A stretch of DNA of 64,000 nt, taken from Obscuribacter phosphatis_A. Its GTDB lineage: Bacteria > Cyanobacteriota > Vampirovibrionia > Obscuribacterales > Obscuribacteraceae. The stretch spans positions 40,831 through 104,830 of the forward strand of contig JAFLCK010000019.1 of the NCBI GenBank assembly GCA_017303615.1, in the 5' to 3' direction. The notes under the pieces were generated by a model. The model was not told the origin of the DNA. It worked only from the letters and a program-made list of their open reading frames with translations, and did not search any database. Shown here piece by piece: positions 34,097 to 42,612 of the stretch (position 1 is the first letter of the stretch; the number at the start of each line of letters is the position of its first letter). The translations under genes and the position numbers were made by a program.

Positions 34097-35596
34097 TTAT
34101 TCGGTTGGCTTTGCTTCTTGTTGATTTAGTTCTTTCTTGGCCAGCTTGCCTGTGTCTGGTGCATCGAAAGCCATAATATCTTGCAAAATCCAGTCGAAAA
34201 TTTCCTTTTGTGGTTCGTGCGGATTTATTTCGTCTTTGACATGGTTTTGCACAGCTGCCTGAATTGGATTAACCGGTCTGACGCCGTCGATAAAAGTGAG
34301 GTGATCGACATTGCGGAAAACTCGGGCTTTGCCAACATCTAGGCGCGACTTGATTTTTTCTAGCTCGGCTTCTTTTGAAACGCATTGTTCTTTGGCCAAA
34401 TCCGGCGGCAGGAAAATAGCGCTGGAAACCGGCGTGATGCCGTCATTCATGACAAAGACAAAGGGTGTACCGGCCGCTTTCGCAACCGGCTTAGGCACCT
34501 GGAAGTTGGCGATGTCTCTATTGAGATATTCCAAGACCGGATGCTCTCTGGCCATATGGGCAGGGAAGGAAGTGGATACTAGGAAGAGCGGATAAAGAAA
34601 AGCGTTTTCGAGATAGCGCTTTGCCCGGGGCTGCAAATAAGGATTGACTATGTAGCCACCATAGGTGATGAGTTTTTCGCGGGCGGTTTTGATGCTGTTT
34701 ACCGCTGCCAATCTCTTGTTCTCAGTATTATCGATAGTTAGTTTGCCGCTCGGTCCGAAGGGCAGTTTAGACCAGAAACGACCAACATCGGGAATGGCTC
34801 CGTCGGCATTATCCCAGGTCAGATCTTTTTGCAGATTGGGATTTTTTCTAAAGTACAGACCAAAGGCTAGGTTATGGTCTATACGGCTCCAGGGCCAGGA
34901 AAGTCTTTTGTAGACTGTGTAAGCGCGCCAGTCTTTACAGAAAAGCGGCGAGCCGTGGAAAGGTGTTCCCATGGTGAAGAGCATCTTCACTTTTGGCTCA
35001 ATGTTGGCATCGGTGAATGCTTCATAGGTTAGATTGCCGCCCATACTAAGGGCCATTATGGCAATTGGTTTTTTTCCGCCAACTTCATAGAGTTTGTTGA
35101 AAGCTTCTTTGAACATCGGCAGGACGGTTTCTATACGGTCGAGGCTCGAATAGCGGCACATATAGATTTTGTAAGCGGCGTTGAAGTCTTTGTGTTTGGT
35201 CAGTTTCTCCGCCACTTTCTGCCAGCGGAAATAATGATAGAACTCGCCACGCAGTCCGTGCACCATCAGAAAGGGTGTGCGATCGCCCAGTGGCTCGTGG
35301 TCGTATTCGTAAATCTTGACATCGGTCGGGCTTTGTTTCAATTGTCTTCCGGCTGGAAGGCTCTCGAAATGATTAAGCACCGATTGAGATACAAGGGAAG
35401 AAGAAGTTTTATCGCTTTGCAGCGAAGTCAAGCGCGAGCTGTCTGCAAGAGCTGGAAGGGTGGCACAGCTTGTCAGGGTACAAGCCAGTATTGCTGCCGC
35501 TAGACCCGTCTTCACTTTGGCGACCCGATTGCTAAACGCGACGAAAGAAGAATTTTTATCAGGCCAGTGCGGTTTTTGCCGGGTTTGATGGTACAT
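34097..35596 (-). CDS. Alpha/beta-hydrolase lipoprotein, lipase-like
   Basis: The 499-residue protein has an N-terminal signal ending in the lipobox ACTLTSC (Cys44 if the first start is used). The hydrolase domain shows the oxyanion strand PFLMVHGLRGE and the nucleophile elbow IAIMALSMGGNLTYEAF, with Ala for the first Gly of GxSxG as in many triacylglycerol lipases. A candidate acid is in FVMNDGITPVSS and the His is in RNVDHLTFIDGV. An envelope-anchored esterase or lipase is likely; the substrate is unknown. It is followed by about 260 bases containing the aspS leader. The true start may be later, because 20 residues precede the signal sequence. Confidence 0.82.
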   Translation of the reverse strand: MYHQTRQKPHWPDKNSSFVAFSNRVAKVKTGLAAAILACTLTSCATLPALADSSRLTSLQSDKTSSSLVSQSVLNHFESLPAGRQLKQSPTDVKIYEYDHEPLGDRTPFLMVHGLRGEFYHYFRWQKVAEKLTKHKDFNAAYKIYMCRYSSLDRIETVLPMFKEAFNKLYEVGGKKPIAIMALSMGGNLTYEAFTDANIEPKVKMLFTMGTPFHGSPLFCKDWRAYTVYKRLSWPWSRIDHNLAFGLYFRKNPNLQKDLTWDNADGAIPDVGRFWSKLPFGPSGKLTIDNTENKRLAAVNSIKTAREKLITYGGYIVNPYLQPRAKRYLENAFLYPLFLVSTSFPAHMAREHPVLEYLNRDIANFQVPKPVAKAAGTPFVFVMNDGITPVSSAIFLPPDLAKEQCVSKEAELEKIKSRLDVGKARVFRNVDHLTFIDGVRPVNPIQAAVQNHVKDEINPHEPQKEIFDWILQDIMAFDAPDTGKLAKKELNQQEAKPTE

Positions 35597-35717
35597 TTAG
35601 TTGGATCATTAGTCGGAGATCAGTTTAGTTTAGCAGAAAAGTACCTTTTTGTCCGAGATATAAAGCCTACAGGCGATCGCCCCAGGCACCGACTTGGTCG
35701 TAACAGAGGAAGTAATT

Positions 35718-36956
35718 TTGAAATCCAGCTCCGATAAGAAGAGTTCCACTAAAAGAATCTGTTTGGTTTTCTCGGACACCGGCGGCGGACATCGCAGCGC
35801 CACTGAGGCCATACATGCCGCCATGCAATATCTGCTTGATAACTGCAAGCCTGATCAGCCAGTAGAAATTCATGTGGAGAACATAGTCGAGAAATCTCAC
35901 CCGATTAACCGCAGATTTGTCGAGTTGTATAACTACTTGCTGCGCCATCAGCAGCAGGCGATGAAGTACTACTATTGGTTTATTGAAACTTTCAAGCCAA
36001 ATGATTCTGAGTTTGGTTGGCAGATTACTAGGCCTTATCTCAATCGCTATGTTGGCCAATTGGCACCAGATGTGGTGGTGTCGGTGCACCCGATGACCAA
36101 CCAGTATCTAGCCCGAGCCATTAAGGAATGCGGTCTGAAGAAAAAGAGCCGTCTGATCACGGTTGTGACCGATCCCAATGGTGATTTCTGGAGCGGTTGG
36201 GCCAACAAAGATTCTGAGCTGACCATCGTTCCCAACGACCTAGCTAAAAAGCGTTTGATTGACTTGGGTATCGAGAAAAATCGCATAGCTATCATGGGTA
36301 TGCCGGTTCATCCTGATTTCAGCATGCCTGCCTCCTGCACCCCTTCTGAGTTCCGTACCCGCCTCAATCTCGATACCGAACTGCCCACCATCTGTATTAA
36401 TGCCGGTTGGGCCGGCGGTGGCAATATGCTTTCCATCTACCGCGCTTTAGCTAATGTCAGAAGAAAGATTCAGGTGATCTTCCTTTGTGGTCACAATAAG
36501 CATCTGTATGACACCATCAAACGCGAGTCGGCTCGCTACAAGATACCGACAGCGGTGCTGCCCTTTCATGATCGCATGTCTGATGTTATGGCTTCCTGCG
36601 ACTTAATGGTCACCAAAGCTGGTGGCTTGACTTCTTTTGAATCTATCGCAAGAAGACTGCCTCTGGCCATAGACATGATCACCAAGCCTATGCCTCAAGA
36701 ACTTGGCACCGCCCGCATGTTGGTCAGCCAGGGACTGGCTTACGACATCGAGCAAGCCGACGATATTGTGCCTGTGGTGGAAAATCTTCGTCTGCGTTCC
36801 GACGGTGAGCCGGCTCCTTTGCCCACCGCCCATCAACTAGATCATATTAATGCTTCCTTCGACATTGCTTATCGCCTGCTAGATCTGGCGGGCGTCAAGC
36901 TGCAAGCGCCACCCGAATGGGTGAGAAGCGGTGAGGAAGCCACCGAGCTGCTCTAG
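35718..36956 (+). CDS. GT28 glycosyltransferase, MGDG synthase/MurG-like
   Basis: The 412-residue protein has the diacylglycerol glycosyltransferase layout. An N-terminal SDTGGGHRSATEAIHAAM loop is followed by PDVVVSVHPMTNQYLARA and TVVTDPNGDFWSGW. The nucleotide-sugar half has AGWAGGGNMLSIYRAL and VTKAGGLTSFESIARRLP. Relatives (plant-type MGDG synthase, bacterial UgtP) add galactose or glucose to diacylglycerol. I chose the TTG at 35718 because AGAGGA lies 7 bases upstream; a start at 35694 has no ribosome-binding site. An alpha/beta hydrolase gene follows after 8 bases, suggesting a two-gene lipid-metabolism unit. Confidence 0.87.
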   Translation: MKSSSDKKSSTKRICLVFSDTGGGHRSATEAIHAAMQYLLDNCKPDQPVEIHVENIVEKSHPINRRFVELYNYLLRHQQQAMKYYYWFIETFKPNDSEFGWQITRPYLNRYVGQLAPDVVVSVHPMTNQYLARAIKECGLKKKSRLITVVTDPNGDFWSGWANKDSELTIVPNDLAKKRLIDLGIEKNRIAIMGMPVHPDFSMPASCTPSEFRTRLNLDTELPTICINAGWAGGGNMLSIYRALANVRRKIQVIFLCGHNKHLYDTIKRESARYKIPTAVLPFHDRMSDVMASCDLMVTKAGGLTSFESIARRLPLAIDMITKPMPQELGTARMLVSQGLAYDIEQADDIVPVVENLRLRSDGEPAPLPTAHQLDHINASFDIAYRLLDLAGVKLQAPPEWVRSGEEATELL

Positions 36957-36964
36957 AGGCGCCC

Positions 36965-37711
36965 ATGAAGCTGAAGTTTAGCAAGTTCCCAGCCGGCACT
37001 AGCAATAGTTCCGGCTCGGGCTGCGACGTCCTGTTTATTCACGGCACTGGTTCGAGCGCCAAGATGTGGGAATCGCAGGTGGCCTTTCTGAACCACCTTG
37101 GTCATAACTGCTTTGCCATAGATTTGCGCGGACACGGAGAGAGTGAAGAACCCTGTGAACCGACAGATCTTGCTGTTCATACCGACGATATTCTTGAGAC
37201 CTTAGATTGCGCTGACATCAATTTCCCGTGCGCCTTTGTCGGCCATTCTTTAGGTGCCATCATTTCTGTCTCGATGGCGCAGACACGACCTGAGCTATTT
37301 AAGGTTGTCTTTGCCGCGGCTTTGCCGGCGCGGGTTCTCAAGCCGGTATCGCTTGTTTTTAGAGTCTTTATGGGCACCACTTTTGATACCATCAAGACCA
37401 GCGGAGTGCACCGCAATTGGTCATTTCGTCCGCGCACGTTGATTGAGACCGAGCGGCATGCCTTAGAAGAGATCATGCGTAATTTTGAGGCTGTAGATTT
37501 CCTCACCGAGCCGCCTGTCTTGCAGTGTCCATTGCATCTAGCGGCCGGTCGCTTTGACCCGGTGGCGCCTTGCCACTATGCCGTCGATCTACATAAGCGC
37601 TTGCCGTTATCTACCCTTGAGATTTTCGAGATGGCCGGTCATAACTTTATGGATATGTATCCAGAAAAGTTCAACTCCTGGTTGGAGCGGGGTTTGGCAG
37701 AGCTTACTTAG
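36965..37711 (+). CDS. Alpha/beta hydrolase
   Basis: The 248-residue soluble enzyme has the oxyanion HGTGSSAKMWESQV, the strand FAIDLRGHGESEEP, the nucleophile elbow FVGHSLGAIISVSM, the acid region AAGRFDPVAPCHYA and the late catalytic His in MAGHNFMDMYP. No signal peptide is seen. It starts 8 bases after the GT28 gene with GAGG just upstream, so the two are likely co-transcribed. The substrate is unknown; lipid-derived esters are plausible from context. Confidence 0.88.
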   Translation: MKLKFSKFPAGTSNSSGSGCDVLFIHGTGSSAKMWESQVAFLNHLGHNCFAIDLRGHGESEEPCEPTDLAVHTDDILETLDCADINFPCAFVGHSLGAIISVSMAQTRPELFKVVFAAALPARVLKPVSLVFRVFMGTTFDTIKTSGVHRNWSFRPRTLIETERHALEEIMRNFEAVDFLTEPPVLQCPLHLAAGRFDPVAPCHYAVDLHKRLPLSTLEIFEMAGHNFMDMYPEKFNSWLERGLAELT

Positions 37712-37731
37712 CTAAATATGGTGCGGAGCAT

Positions 37732-38907
37732 TTAAGGTAAATGCAAACTCTTCTTCAGCCAGCCGAAAAATTTCTGAGTTTTGTCGACAATAGCCTCAAG
37801 ATTGAGCTCATTCATTAAGCCGTTGCCGGCGCTAAGATCATCTTCCGGCAGGCTTTCAGCTTGCTTGAGGCTCAGTTCGTCGTTCTTTTCAGAAGCCGGT
37901 GCTGTTGTTTCCAGATCTCGGCCGGGTGTAAATTTTTCGATTTCTTCCACCGTGGTATGCCGCAAGTATGGATTGATTTCCATGTCTTTGTCGACGGCCT
38001 TAACAGCAGCATTCTGCTCTTCCCGCACTTCCAACTTTTCCGGCGGGTTTTCCATTACTTGGGTTCTGGCACCAAAGTCGCTTATTGCTCCCTTTCTTTC
38101 GGGTTCGACAATTTTGCTTTGGGTGCTCAGCTTATAGAGAAACTCTTTAGGCAATAGCAGTTCCGGGCGTCTTTCTTTCACTAGGTCGCCGTTGTCGCGA
38201 GCCGGGGCGATTTGTCTTCTTATCTTGCGTCCATCAGACAAGATAAGCAGTGCCTCGCCCGATTCTTCCGAAAACATAAAAGCTTCGCCGGGCTTGAGGC
38301 TGTTTGTGCCGTGTTCATTTAGAAAGCGCAGTCTTTCGGTCCAGTTATCGCCGCCGGCAGCTGGTTCTCTTTTGTTCTCTACTTTGATCTCAGCTCTGGC
38401 TTCGCTCTTAACCGGTAATGCCGCTGCCTTTTCTTCAAGCCCCAAGGTTTTGTTTAGCTCTCGGCTGGCTGTGCCCACATGGCCGTTTTCCAACTTTATA
38501 GCAGCAAGCAAAAGTCTTGCTTGCTGAAAATTAGGATCGATAGAAAGCGCTTGATTGAGCGATGATTCGGCCAGTTTGACATAGGCGCGATCTCTGAAAA
38601 TCAAGGCTTGCTCGTAAAAGGCTTTGGTTAACTTGGGGTCTTCTTTGCTGGCCTGCAAAAAACAGATGAGGGCTTGGTTGGTATTGCCCTTTTTCTTTTC
38701 AGCCAGACCTCTCTCTAGTGATTTCTGACCGGCGCTCTTGATAGCGGCTGGTGGTGTCACCGGTGACACTATGGGCGTCAGATTGCGCACCGCTCCCGGG
38801 GCAAAAGAAGTGGCAGATGATATATACAATTTTTCGCCTGCTTGGGCTGCGGCAGCACTCGATAAGAGTGCCGTGCTGAGGCTCAAAATGACTGTTTCTC
38901 TGCGCAT
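37732..38907 (-). CDS. Secreted TPR protein
   Basis: The ATG at 38907 gives a clean signal peptide (MRRETVILSLSTALLSSAAAAQA). TPR units follow at about 45-140 (QALICFLQASKEDPKLTKAFYEQALIF; ESSLNQALSIDPNFQQARLLLAAIKL). A region with FMFSEESGEALLILSDGRKIRRQI and a long charged, probably disordered C-terminus complete it, ending in a short amphipathic helix (FFGWLKKSLHLP). It is a probable periplasmic scaffold. It converges on the hydrolase gene with a 20-base gap. Confidence 0.75.
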   Translation of the reverse strand: MRRETVILSLSTALLSSAAAAQAGEKLYISSATSFAPGAVRNLTPIVSPVTPPAAIKSAGQKSLERGLAEKKKGNTNQALICFLQASKEDPKLTKAFYEQALIFRDRAYVKLAESSLNQALSIDPNFQQARLLLAAIKLENGHVGTASRELNKTLGLEEKAAALPVKSEARAEIKVENKREPAAGGDNWTERLRFLNEHGTNSLKPGEAFMFSEESGEALLILSDGRKIRRQIAPARDNGDLVKERRPELLLPKEFLYKLSTQSKIVEPERKGAISDFGARTQVMENPPEKLEVREEQNAAVKAVDKDMEINPYLRHTTVEEIEKFTPGRDLETTAPASEKNDELSLKQAESLPEDDLSAGNGLMNELNLEAIVDKTQKFFGWLKKSLHLP

Positions 38908-38983
38908 GACCCCTATATTACAACAATTGTCGCTAATTACTTGCAACTTATTGATGCTCTAGCCATGGGCGCATTAGTGATTT

Positions 38984-39469
38984 TTAACAGCAGCGGATGA
39001 AAATTCTTTCCATATTTCTAATGGTTGTCTTCCACTTCGGCTCATTCATTGTTTTGAGCGTGCCCACAAGAATGGTAGTCATTCCGGCTCTGTGTCCGCC
39101 CCAGATATCGGTCAGGGGGCGATCGCCGATAACAGCCACTTCTTCGGCGCTCAGACCAAATTCGCTGAGCAGGACACGAAAGGCTTTGCGGCTTGGTTTT
39201 GCCGCTCTACCAATTATGGTCATGTCGAGCATGGCTCGGATTTGGTCAAGATAAGCTTCGTTCTTATTATTGCTGGCTATGGCCACTTTGAAGTCACGCC
39301 GCGCTGCTTCCAGCCAACGTGCCGGCCCGTCGGTCAATTCGGCGGTCTTAGGTGCTATCAATGTGCTGTCTAGGTCGAGAATCAGCCCTTTGATGCCCCT
39401 GACTTTCAGATCTGCCAGGTCTATATCTGTTATGTCGCCGTTAATCAGTAAAGTAGGTTTTAAAAACAA
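38984..39469 (-). CDS. YqeG-family HAD phosphatase
   Basis: The HAD IIIA enzyme shows LILDLDSTL (nucleophile Asp32, acid Asp34), AIASNNKNEAY, the Lys in GRAAKPSRKAF and VIGDRPLTDIWGGHRAGM. I chose the TTG at 39469 because a perfect AGGAGG lies 4-5 bases upstream and the protein then starts MFLKPTLLINGDITDIDL, the usual YqeG N-terminus. An upstream in-frame ATG at 39574 adds 35 hydrophobic residues and overlaps uppS. YqeG relatives are phosphatases of phosphatidylglycerophosphate type or of unknown substrate. It diverges from uppS by 97 bases. Confidence 0.87.
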   Translation of the reverse strand: MFLKPTLLINGDITDIDLADLKVRGIKGLILDLDSTLIAPKTAELTDGPARWLEAARRDFKVAIASNNKNEAYLDQIRAMLDMTIIGRAAKPSRKAFRVLLSEFGLSAEEVAVIGDRPLTDIWGGHRAGMTTILVGTLKTMNEPKWKTTIRNMERIFIRCC

Positions 39470-39566
39470 GTTCGCCTCCTGGCTCAAACTTACAAGAATG
39501 ATGGAAATTAGTAAAGTCGCTGTGAAATTCTCCGAGAGGAAGAGGCTTAAGGAGTAGAATTGGCTC

Positions 39567-40331
39567 ATGAGCAAGTTTCACTTAGGCAAATTAGAGAAGC
39601 CTGGCACCAGTAGGGCGGCTGAAAAGAGCGAGCCCCTTCCGCTCAAGCATGTTGCAGTCATTATGGACGGCAATAGACGTTGGGCTGAAAATCACCGCAT
39701 GCCCAAGTTGAAAGGGCACCAGGAGGGTGTCAAGAGCTTGAAGCGCTTGGTGCGCCATGTTGGCGCTCTCAAGCTTGAATATTTGACCGTCTATGCTTTC
39801 TCAAGCGAAAACTGGCAGCGTTCCAGCGAAGAAGTGAAATATCTTTTCGAATTGTTCAGCCAGGTCTTAGAGAGCGAATTTGTCGAACTCTCACAGAACA
39901 ATGTTCGTCTTTCTTTCATCGGTCATATGGAAGGCGTACCAAAGTCGCTGCGTCGCTCTATGGAAGAGACCACTAAGCAGAGTGAAGCCAATACCGGGCT
40001 CAATTTGCAGGTGGCGATTAACTACGGGTCGCGTCTAGAGATCACAGAAGCGGTGAAGAAGATCGCTTTAGACGTGAAAGAAGGTCGACTTGCTGCAGAC
40101 GATATTACTGAAGACTTGATTGGCAAAAGCCTTTATACATCGCGGCTGCCCGACCCCGAACTATTGATCAGAACCGGCGGCGAGATGCGCTTATCAAATT
40201 ATTTGCTCTGGCAATCGGCCTATACCGAGATCTTTATTACCCAAACACTCTGGCCTGACTTTACGCCAGAGTGCTTCGACCAAGCCATTGATGAGTTTAA
40301 AAGACGACATCGCCGTTGGGGTGGCGACTAA
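39567..40331 (+). CDS. uppS: Isoprenyl transferase (undecaprenyl diphosphate synthase)
   Basis: UppS condenses isopentenyl diphosphate onto farnesyl diphosphate to make the C55 carrier for peptidoglycan and polysaccharide synthesis. The 254-residue cis-prenyltransferase shows VIMDGNRRWAENH with catalytic Asp34, YLTVYAFSSENWQRSSEEV, NYGSRLEITEA and LLIRTGGEMRLSNYLLWQSAYTE. The N-terminal 25 residues before the conserved core are charged and variable. An AAGGAG sequence lies about 12 bases before the ATG. Confidence 0.96.
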   Translation: MSKFHLGKLEKPGTSRAAEKSEPLPLKHVAVIMDGNRRWAENHRMPKLKGHQEGVKSLKRLVRHVGALKLEYLTVYAFSSENWQRSSEEVKYLFELFSQVLESEFVELSQNNVRLSFIGHMEGVPKSLRRSMEETTKQSEANTGLNLQVAINYGSRLEITEAVKKIALDVKEGRLAADDITEDLIGKSLYTSRLPDPELLIRTGGEMRLSNYLLWQSAYTEIFITQTLWPDFTPECFDQAIDEFKRRHRRWGGD

Positions 40332-40361
40332 GTTTTTACAGAATATCTCTACCGAACAGCT

Positions 40362-42128
40362 TTATTGATTGTAGGGATTGTTGCTGTAATTAGGCGACTG
40401 TTGATAAGGCGGCTGTTGATATTGGGGCTGTTGATATTGGGGCTGCTGATATTGAGGCTGTTGATATTGGGGCTGTTGATATTGGGGCTGCTGATATGGC
40501 GGTTGTTGATATTGGGGTTGAAATTGTCCGCCCATCGGTGCGCCGCCACCGCCTGTAGTGACCTGCATCGATTCGTCCAGCTGTATGGGCATCGGCGTAC
40601 CGGCTTTGATTATCACTTCCGAGCCTTTTCGCACCCCGGCACCCACTAGCCCTAGTCCGCCACCGATGGCGGTGCCAAAGACAGCGCCCATGCCTGTAGC
40701 TCTGCCGACTTGCCCGTTGGATGTGGCACCGACGATAGCACCAAGAGCGGTGCCGAGGGCGGCGCCTGAGCCAGCTCCCACCGCCGTGGTCAGGGCTCCT
40801 TTGCCCACGCGTCCGGCGGTCGAACCGCCGACCAGTTTGAGCTGGGTGTCGTTTACCGAAGCTGATAAAGGGAACCTTCTGCCGTCGGGCGTTTCAACCA
40901 TATTGAAGCGCATATCAATGCGACCATTGGCGCCAAAGCGAAAGCGTCTGGATGAGACGACATTGGTTACCGAGCCCAAAACTCTTGAGCCGGCGGGAAT
41001 TACTTCTACTCCACCTGAATAAACCGGGGCGCTAAGTGTTGCTTCTACCGGTTCGCCCACCTGGGTTGAGCCCGAGTCTAAAGAATTGCGCAAAGTACCA
41101 GGCAATTGGGTGCCGGCTCCCACCATCACCACCCTGCCGGAAAGCGGCTGCTGTTGTTGTTGATAGCCTCCATATTGAGGTTGCCCTTGATAAAACTGGG
41201 GCGGAGGTTGCGAACTGAACTGTTCTGGTTGACCGGGTTGGGGATAGCCTTGATTGGGCGGCGTGTAGTTTTGGTGTTGGATTTGACCTTGAAAGTTTGG
41301 ACCGCCTTGGGCTTGCGCGATATTGTTGTAAGGACTATTGGGAAAGCCGGCGCCATTATAAGGAGAGTTATTTGTATAGCTGCCGGGCGGGGCGGAAGTG
41401 CTGGGAACTGCCTGGCTATTGCCTGCGGGGGTGCGAGTGGCGCCGTCCATACCTTGATAGTTGAGGGCTTGTTTGACGGCTTGGTCGCTTTTATAGTCTG
41501 AAAGTTTGGCTAAAATAGCCGCAGCATCGCCTCTGGTGGCCACAGCTACTGCTTTGGCAGTGGCATTGTTATCGGCCGAGACCAAGATTCCGGCAATTTT
41601 TGCCTGGGCAATGCCGCTGCGGGCCCAGTTTGGTATTGTGGCTTTGTCGCTAAAGCCGGCCAGGGCCTTGGCGATAGTGCCGTCATCGGGGGTGGCGGCG
41701 CCGAGGCTGCGGGCTATGACCGAAATCATTTCACCCCGTTGCATAGTCTGCTTTGGTCTAAAACCGTCGGGATAACCGGTCATGAAATTGTTCTGCTTAC
41801 AAATCTCGATTGCTTTGTATTCGGTGCTGCTTGGGCTAACATCGGGAAAGCTCGGGGGACCGTTTACAGTCTGATTTTCTATATTGAGGGTCTTGACCAG
41901 CCAAAGCGCCAGCTGGGCTCTGGTTATAGGGTCTTGCGGGCGAAACTTGCCGTCGCTCTCAGCCGGAATCACCCCAGCATCTGAAAGTGTATTGACATAC
42001 TTTTCGGTCCAGTTGCCGCTCAAGTCGATAAAACGTGCAGCCAAGGCAGCTTCAAGACCAATACCCCAGCTAATTTGGGTTAGCAGGCAGGTACAGGCAA
42101 GTGCCAGGGCTTTTGGTTTGATCTTCAC
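40362..42128 (-). CDS. SLH-domain secreted protein with glycine-zipper and YQQP tail
   Basis: The 588-residue protein has a signal peptide and three SLH motifs (about 33-215: FIDLSGNWTEKYVNTLSDAGVI; FPDVSPSSTEYKAIEIC; FSDKATIPNWARSGIAQAK). These bind peptidoglycan-linked polymer. A Gln/Pro/Asn-rich linker (about 225-340) leads to a beta domain (LPGTLRNSLDSGSTQVGEPVEATL to PDGRRFPLSASVND) that resembles TrbI/VirB10-type C-terminal beta-barrels. A glycine-zipper segment (GAALGTALGAIVG; GAVFGTAIGGGLGLVG) and a repetitive Tyr-Gln-Gln-Pro tail close the chain. The GTG start has GGGAG upstream. It is probably an outer-envelope structural or pore-like protein. Confidence 0.85.
   Translation of the reverse strand: MKIKPKALALACTCLLTQISWGIGLEAALAARFIDLSGNWTEKYVNTLSDAGVIPAESDGKFRPQDPITRAQLALWLVKTLNIENQTVNGPPSFPDVSPSSTEYKAIEICKQNNFMTGYPDGFRPKQTMQRGEMISVIARSLGAATPDDGTIAKALAGFSDKATIPNWARSGIAQAKIAGILVSADNNATAKAVAVATRGDAAAILAKLSDYKSDQAVKQALNYQGMDGATRTPAGNSQAVPSTSAPPGSYTNNSPYNGAGFPNSPYNNIAQAQGGPNFQGQIQHQNYTPPNQGYPQPGQPEQFSSQPPPQFYQGQPQYGGYQQQQQPLSGRVVMVGAGTQLPGTLRNSLDSGSTQVGEPVEATLSAPVYSGGVEVIPAGSRVLGSVTNVVSSRRFRFGANGRIDMRFNMVETPDGRRFPLSASVNDTQLKLVGGSTAGRVGKGALTTAVGAGSGAALGTALGAIVGATSNGQVGRATGMGAVFGTAIGGGLGLVGAGVRKGSEVIIKAGTPMPIQLDESMQVTTGGGGAPMGGQFQPQYQQPPYQQPQYQQPQYQQPQYQQPQYQQPQYQQPPYQQSPNYSNNPYNQ
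40398..40517 (-). repeat. Eight tandem 15-bp units coding P(Q/P)YQQ
   Basis: Eight in-frame 15-base units near the 3' end of the SLH gene encode PQYQQ or PPYQQ. Proline/glutamine/tyrosine tails of this kind are surface-exposed and prone to expansion and contraction. The repeats are continuous, with no spacers, so this is not a CRISPR array. Confidence 0.95.
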
Positions 42129-42167
42129 TCCAGACTCCCGTGCTAAGGCACCAAGCGCTATATCTTT

Positions 42168-42173
42168 ATTATA
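42168..42173 (-). promoter_or_regulatory. Candidate -10 box of the SLH-protein gene
   Basis: TATAAT on the minus strand lies 40 bases before the GTG start, between the roadblock stop and the SLH gene. The -35 region would fall in the roadblock coding sequence and is not convincing. Confidence 0.4.
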
Positions 42174-42178
42174 TGAGC

Positions 42179-42556
42179 TTAAGCGATGATCGTTTCTAGG
42201 CTCTTGCCTTGTTCTTCCACTGAACGAATCAATCCTTCAAGATTGATTCGCTGCCCCTTGGCGGTAAGAACCACTAAATAGTGATTGGCTGCTTCATAGA
42301 AATGCAAAATGCCCTGATCGGTCAAGAGGGTCATCTGTATTAGGTTTCCGCGGTTCATACGCTGAATGGAAACATCATTGTTGGAAAAAAGCGTGGCGGA
42401 AAGGGCACCGATTGTACCGATATCGATTTCGGCAGGCAGCGAGGTTGAGACAACCGAACCGTCGCGAGCAACCAGTATGCATCCGAGAATACCGTGCTTG
42501 CCGTTCAGGGCATTGAGCAAATTCTTGACATTGACCGCTGATTCTGGGGTAACCAT
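42179..42556 (-). CDS. Roadblock/LC7-domain protein
   Basis: The 125-residue single-domain protein has the roadblock/LC7 alpha-beta pattern: a first helix (VKNLLNALNGKHGILGCILVARDGSVV), a central helix (IGTIGALSATLFSNND) and strands LIQMTLLTDQGILHFYEA and HYLVVLTAKGQRINLEGL. Bacterial members are usually MglB-like GTPase-activating partners of small Ras-like GTPases in polarity or motility. No MglA-type GTPase gene is in the window. AGGAAAGAG lies upstream of the ATG. Confidence 0.88.
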   Translation of the reverse strand: MVTPESAVNVKNLLNALNGKHGILGCILVARDGSVVSTSLPAEIDIGTIGALSATLFSNNDVSIQRMNRGNLIQMTLLTDQGILHFYEAANHYLVVLTAKGQRINLEGLIRSVEEQGKSLETIIA

Positions 42557-42612
42557 TCGCTCTTTCCTATACCTCTTTTACTTTCACTTAAATAGATTTA
42601 CCACTTATTGGC

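Noticed and set aside
39470..39574. Longer YqeG protein with an extra hydrophobic N-terminal helix
   Set aside because: A TTG at 39469 has a perfect AGGAGG and gives the family N-terminus; the longer form would overlap uppS.
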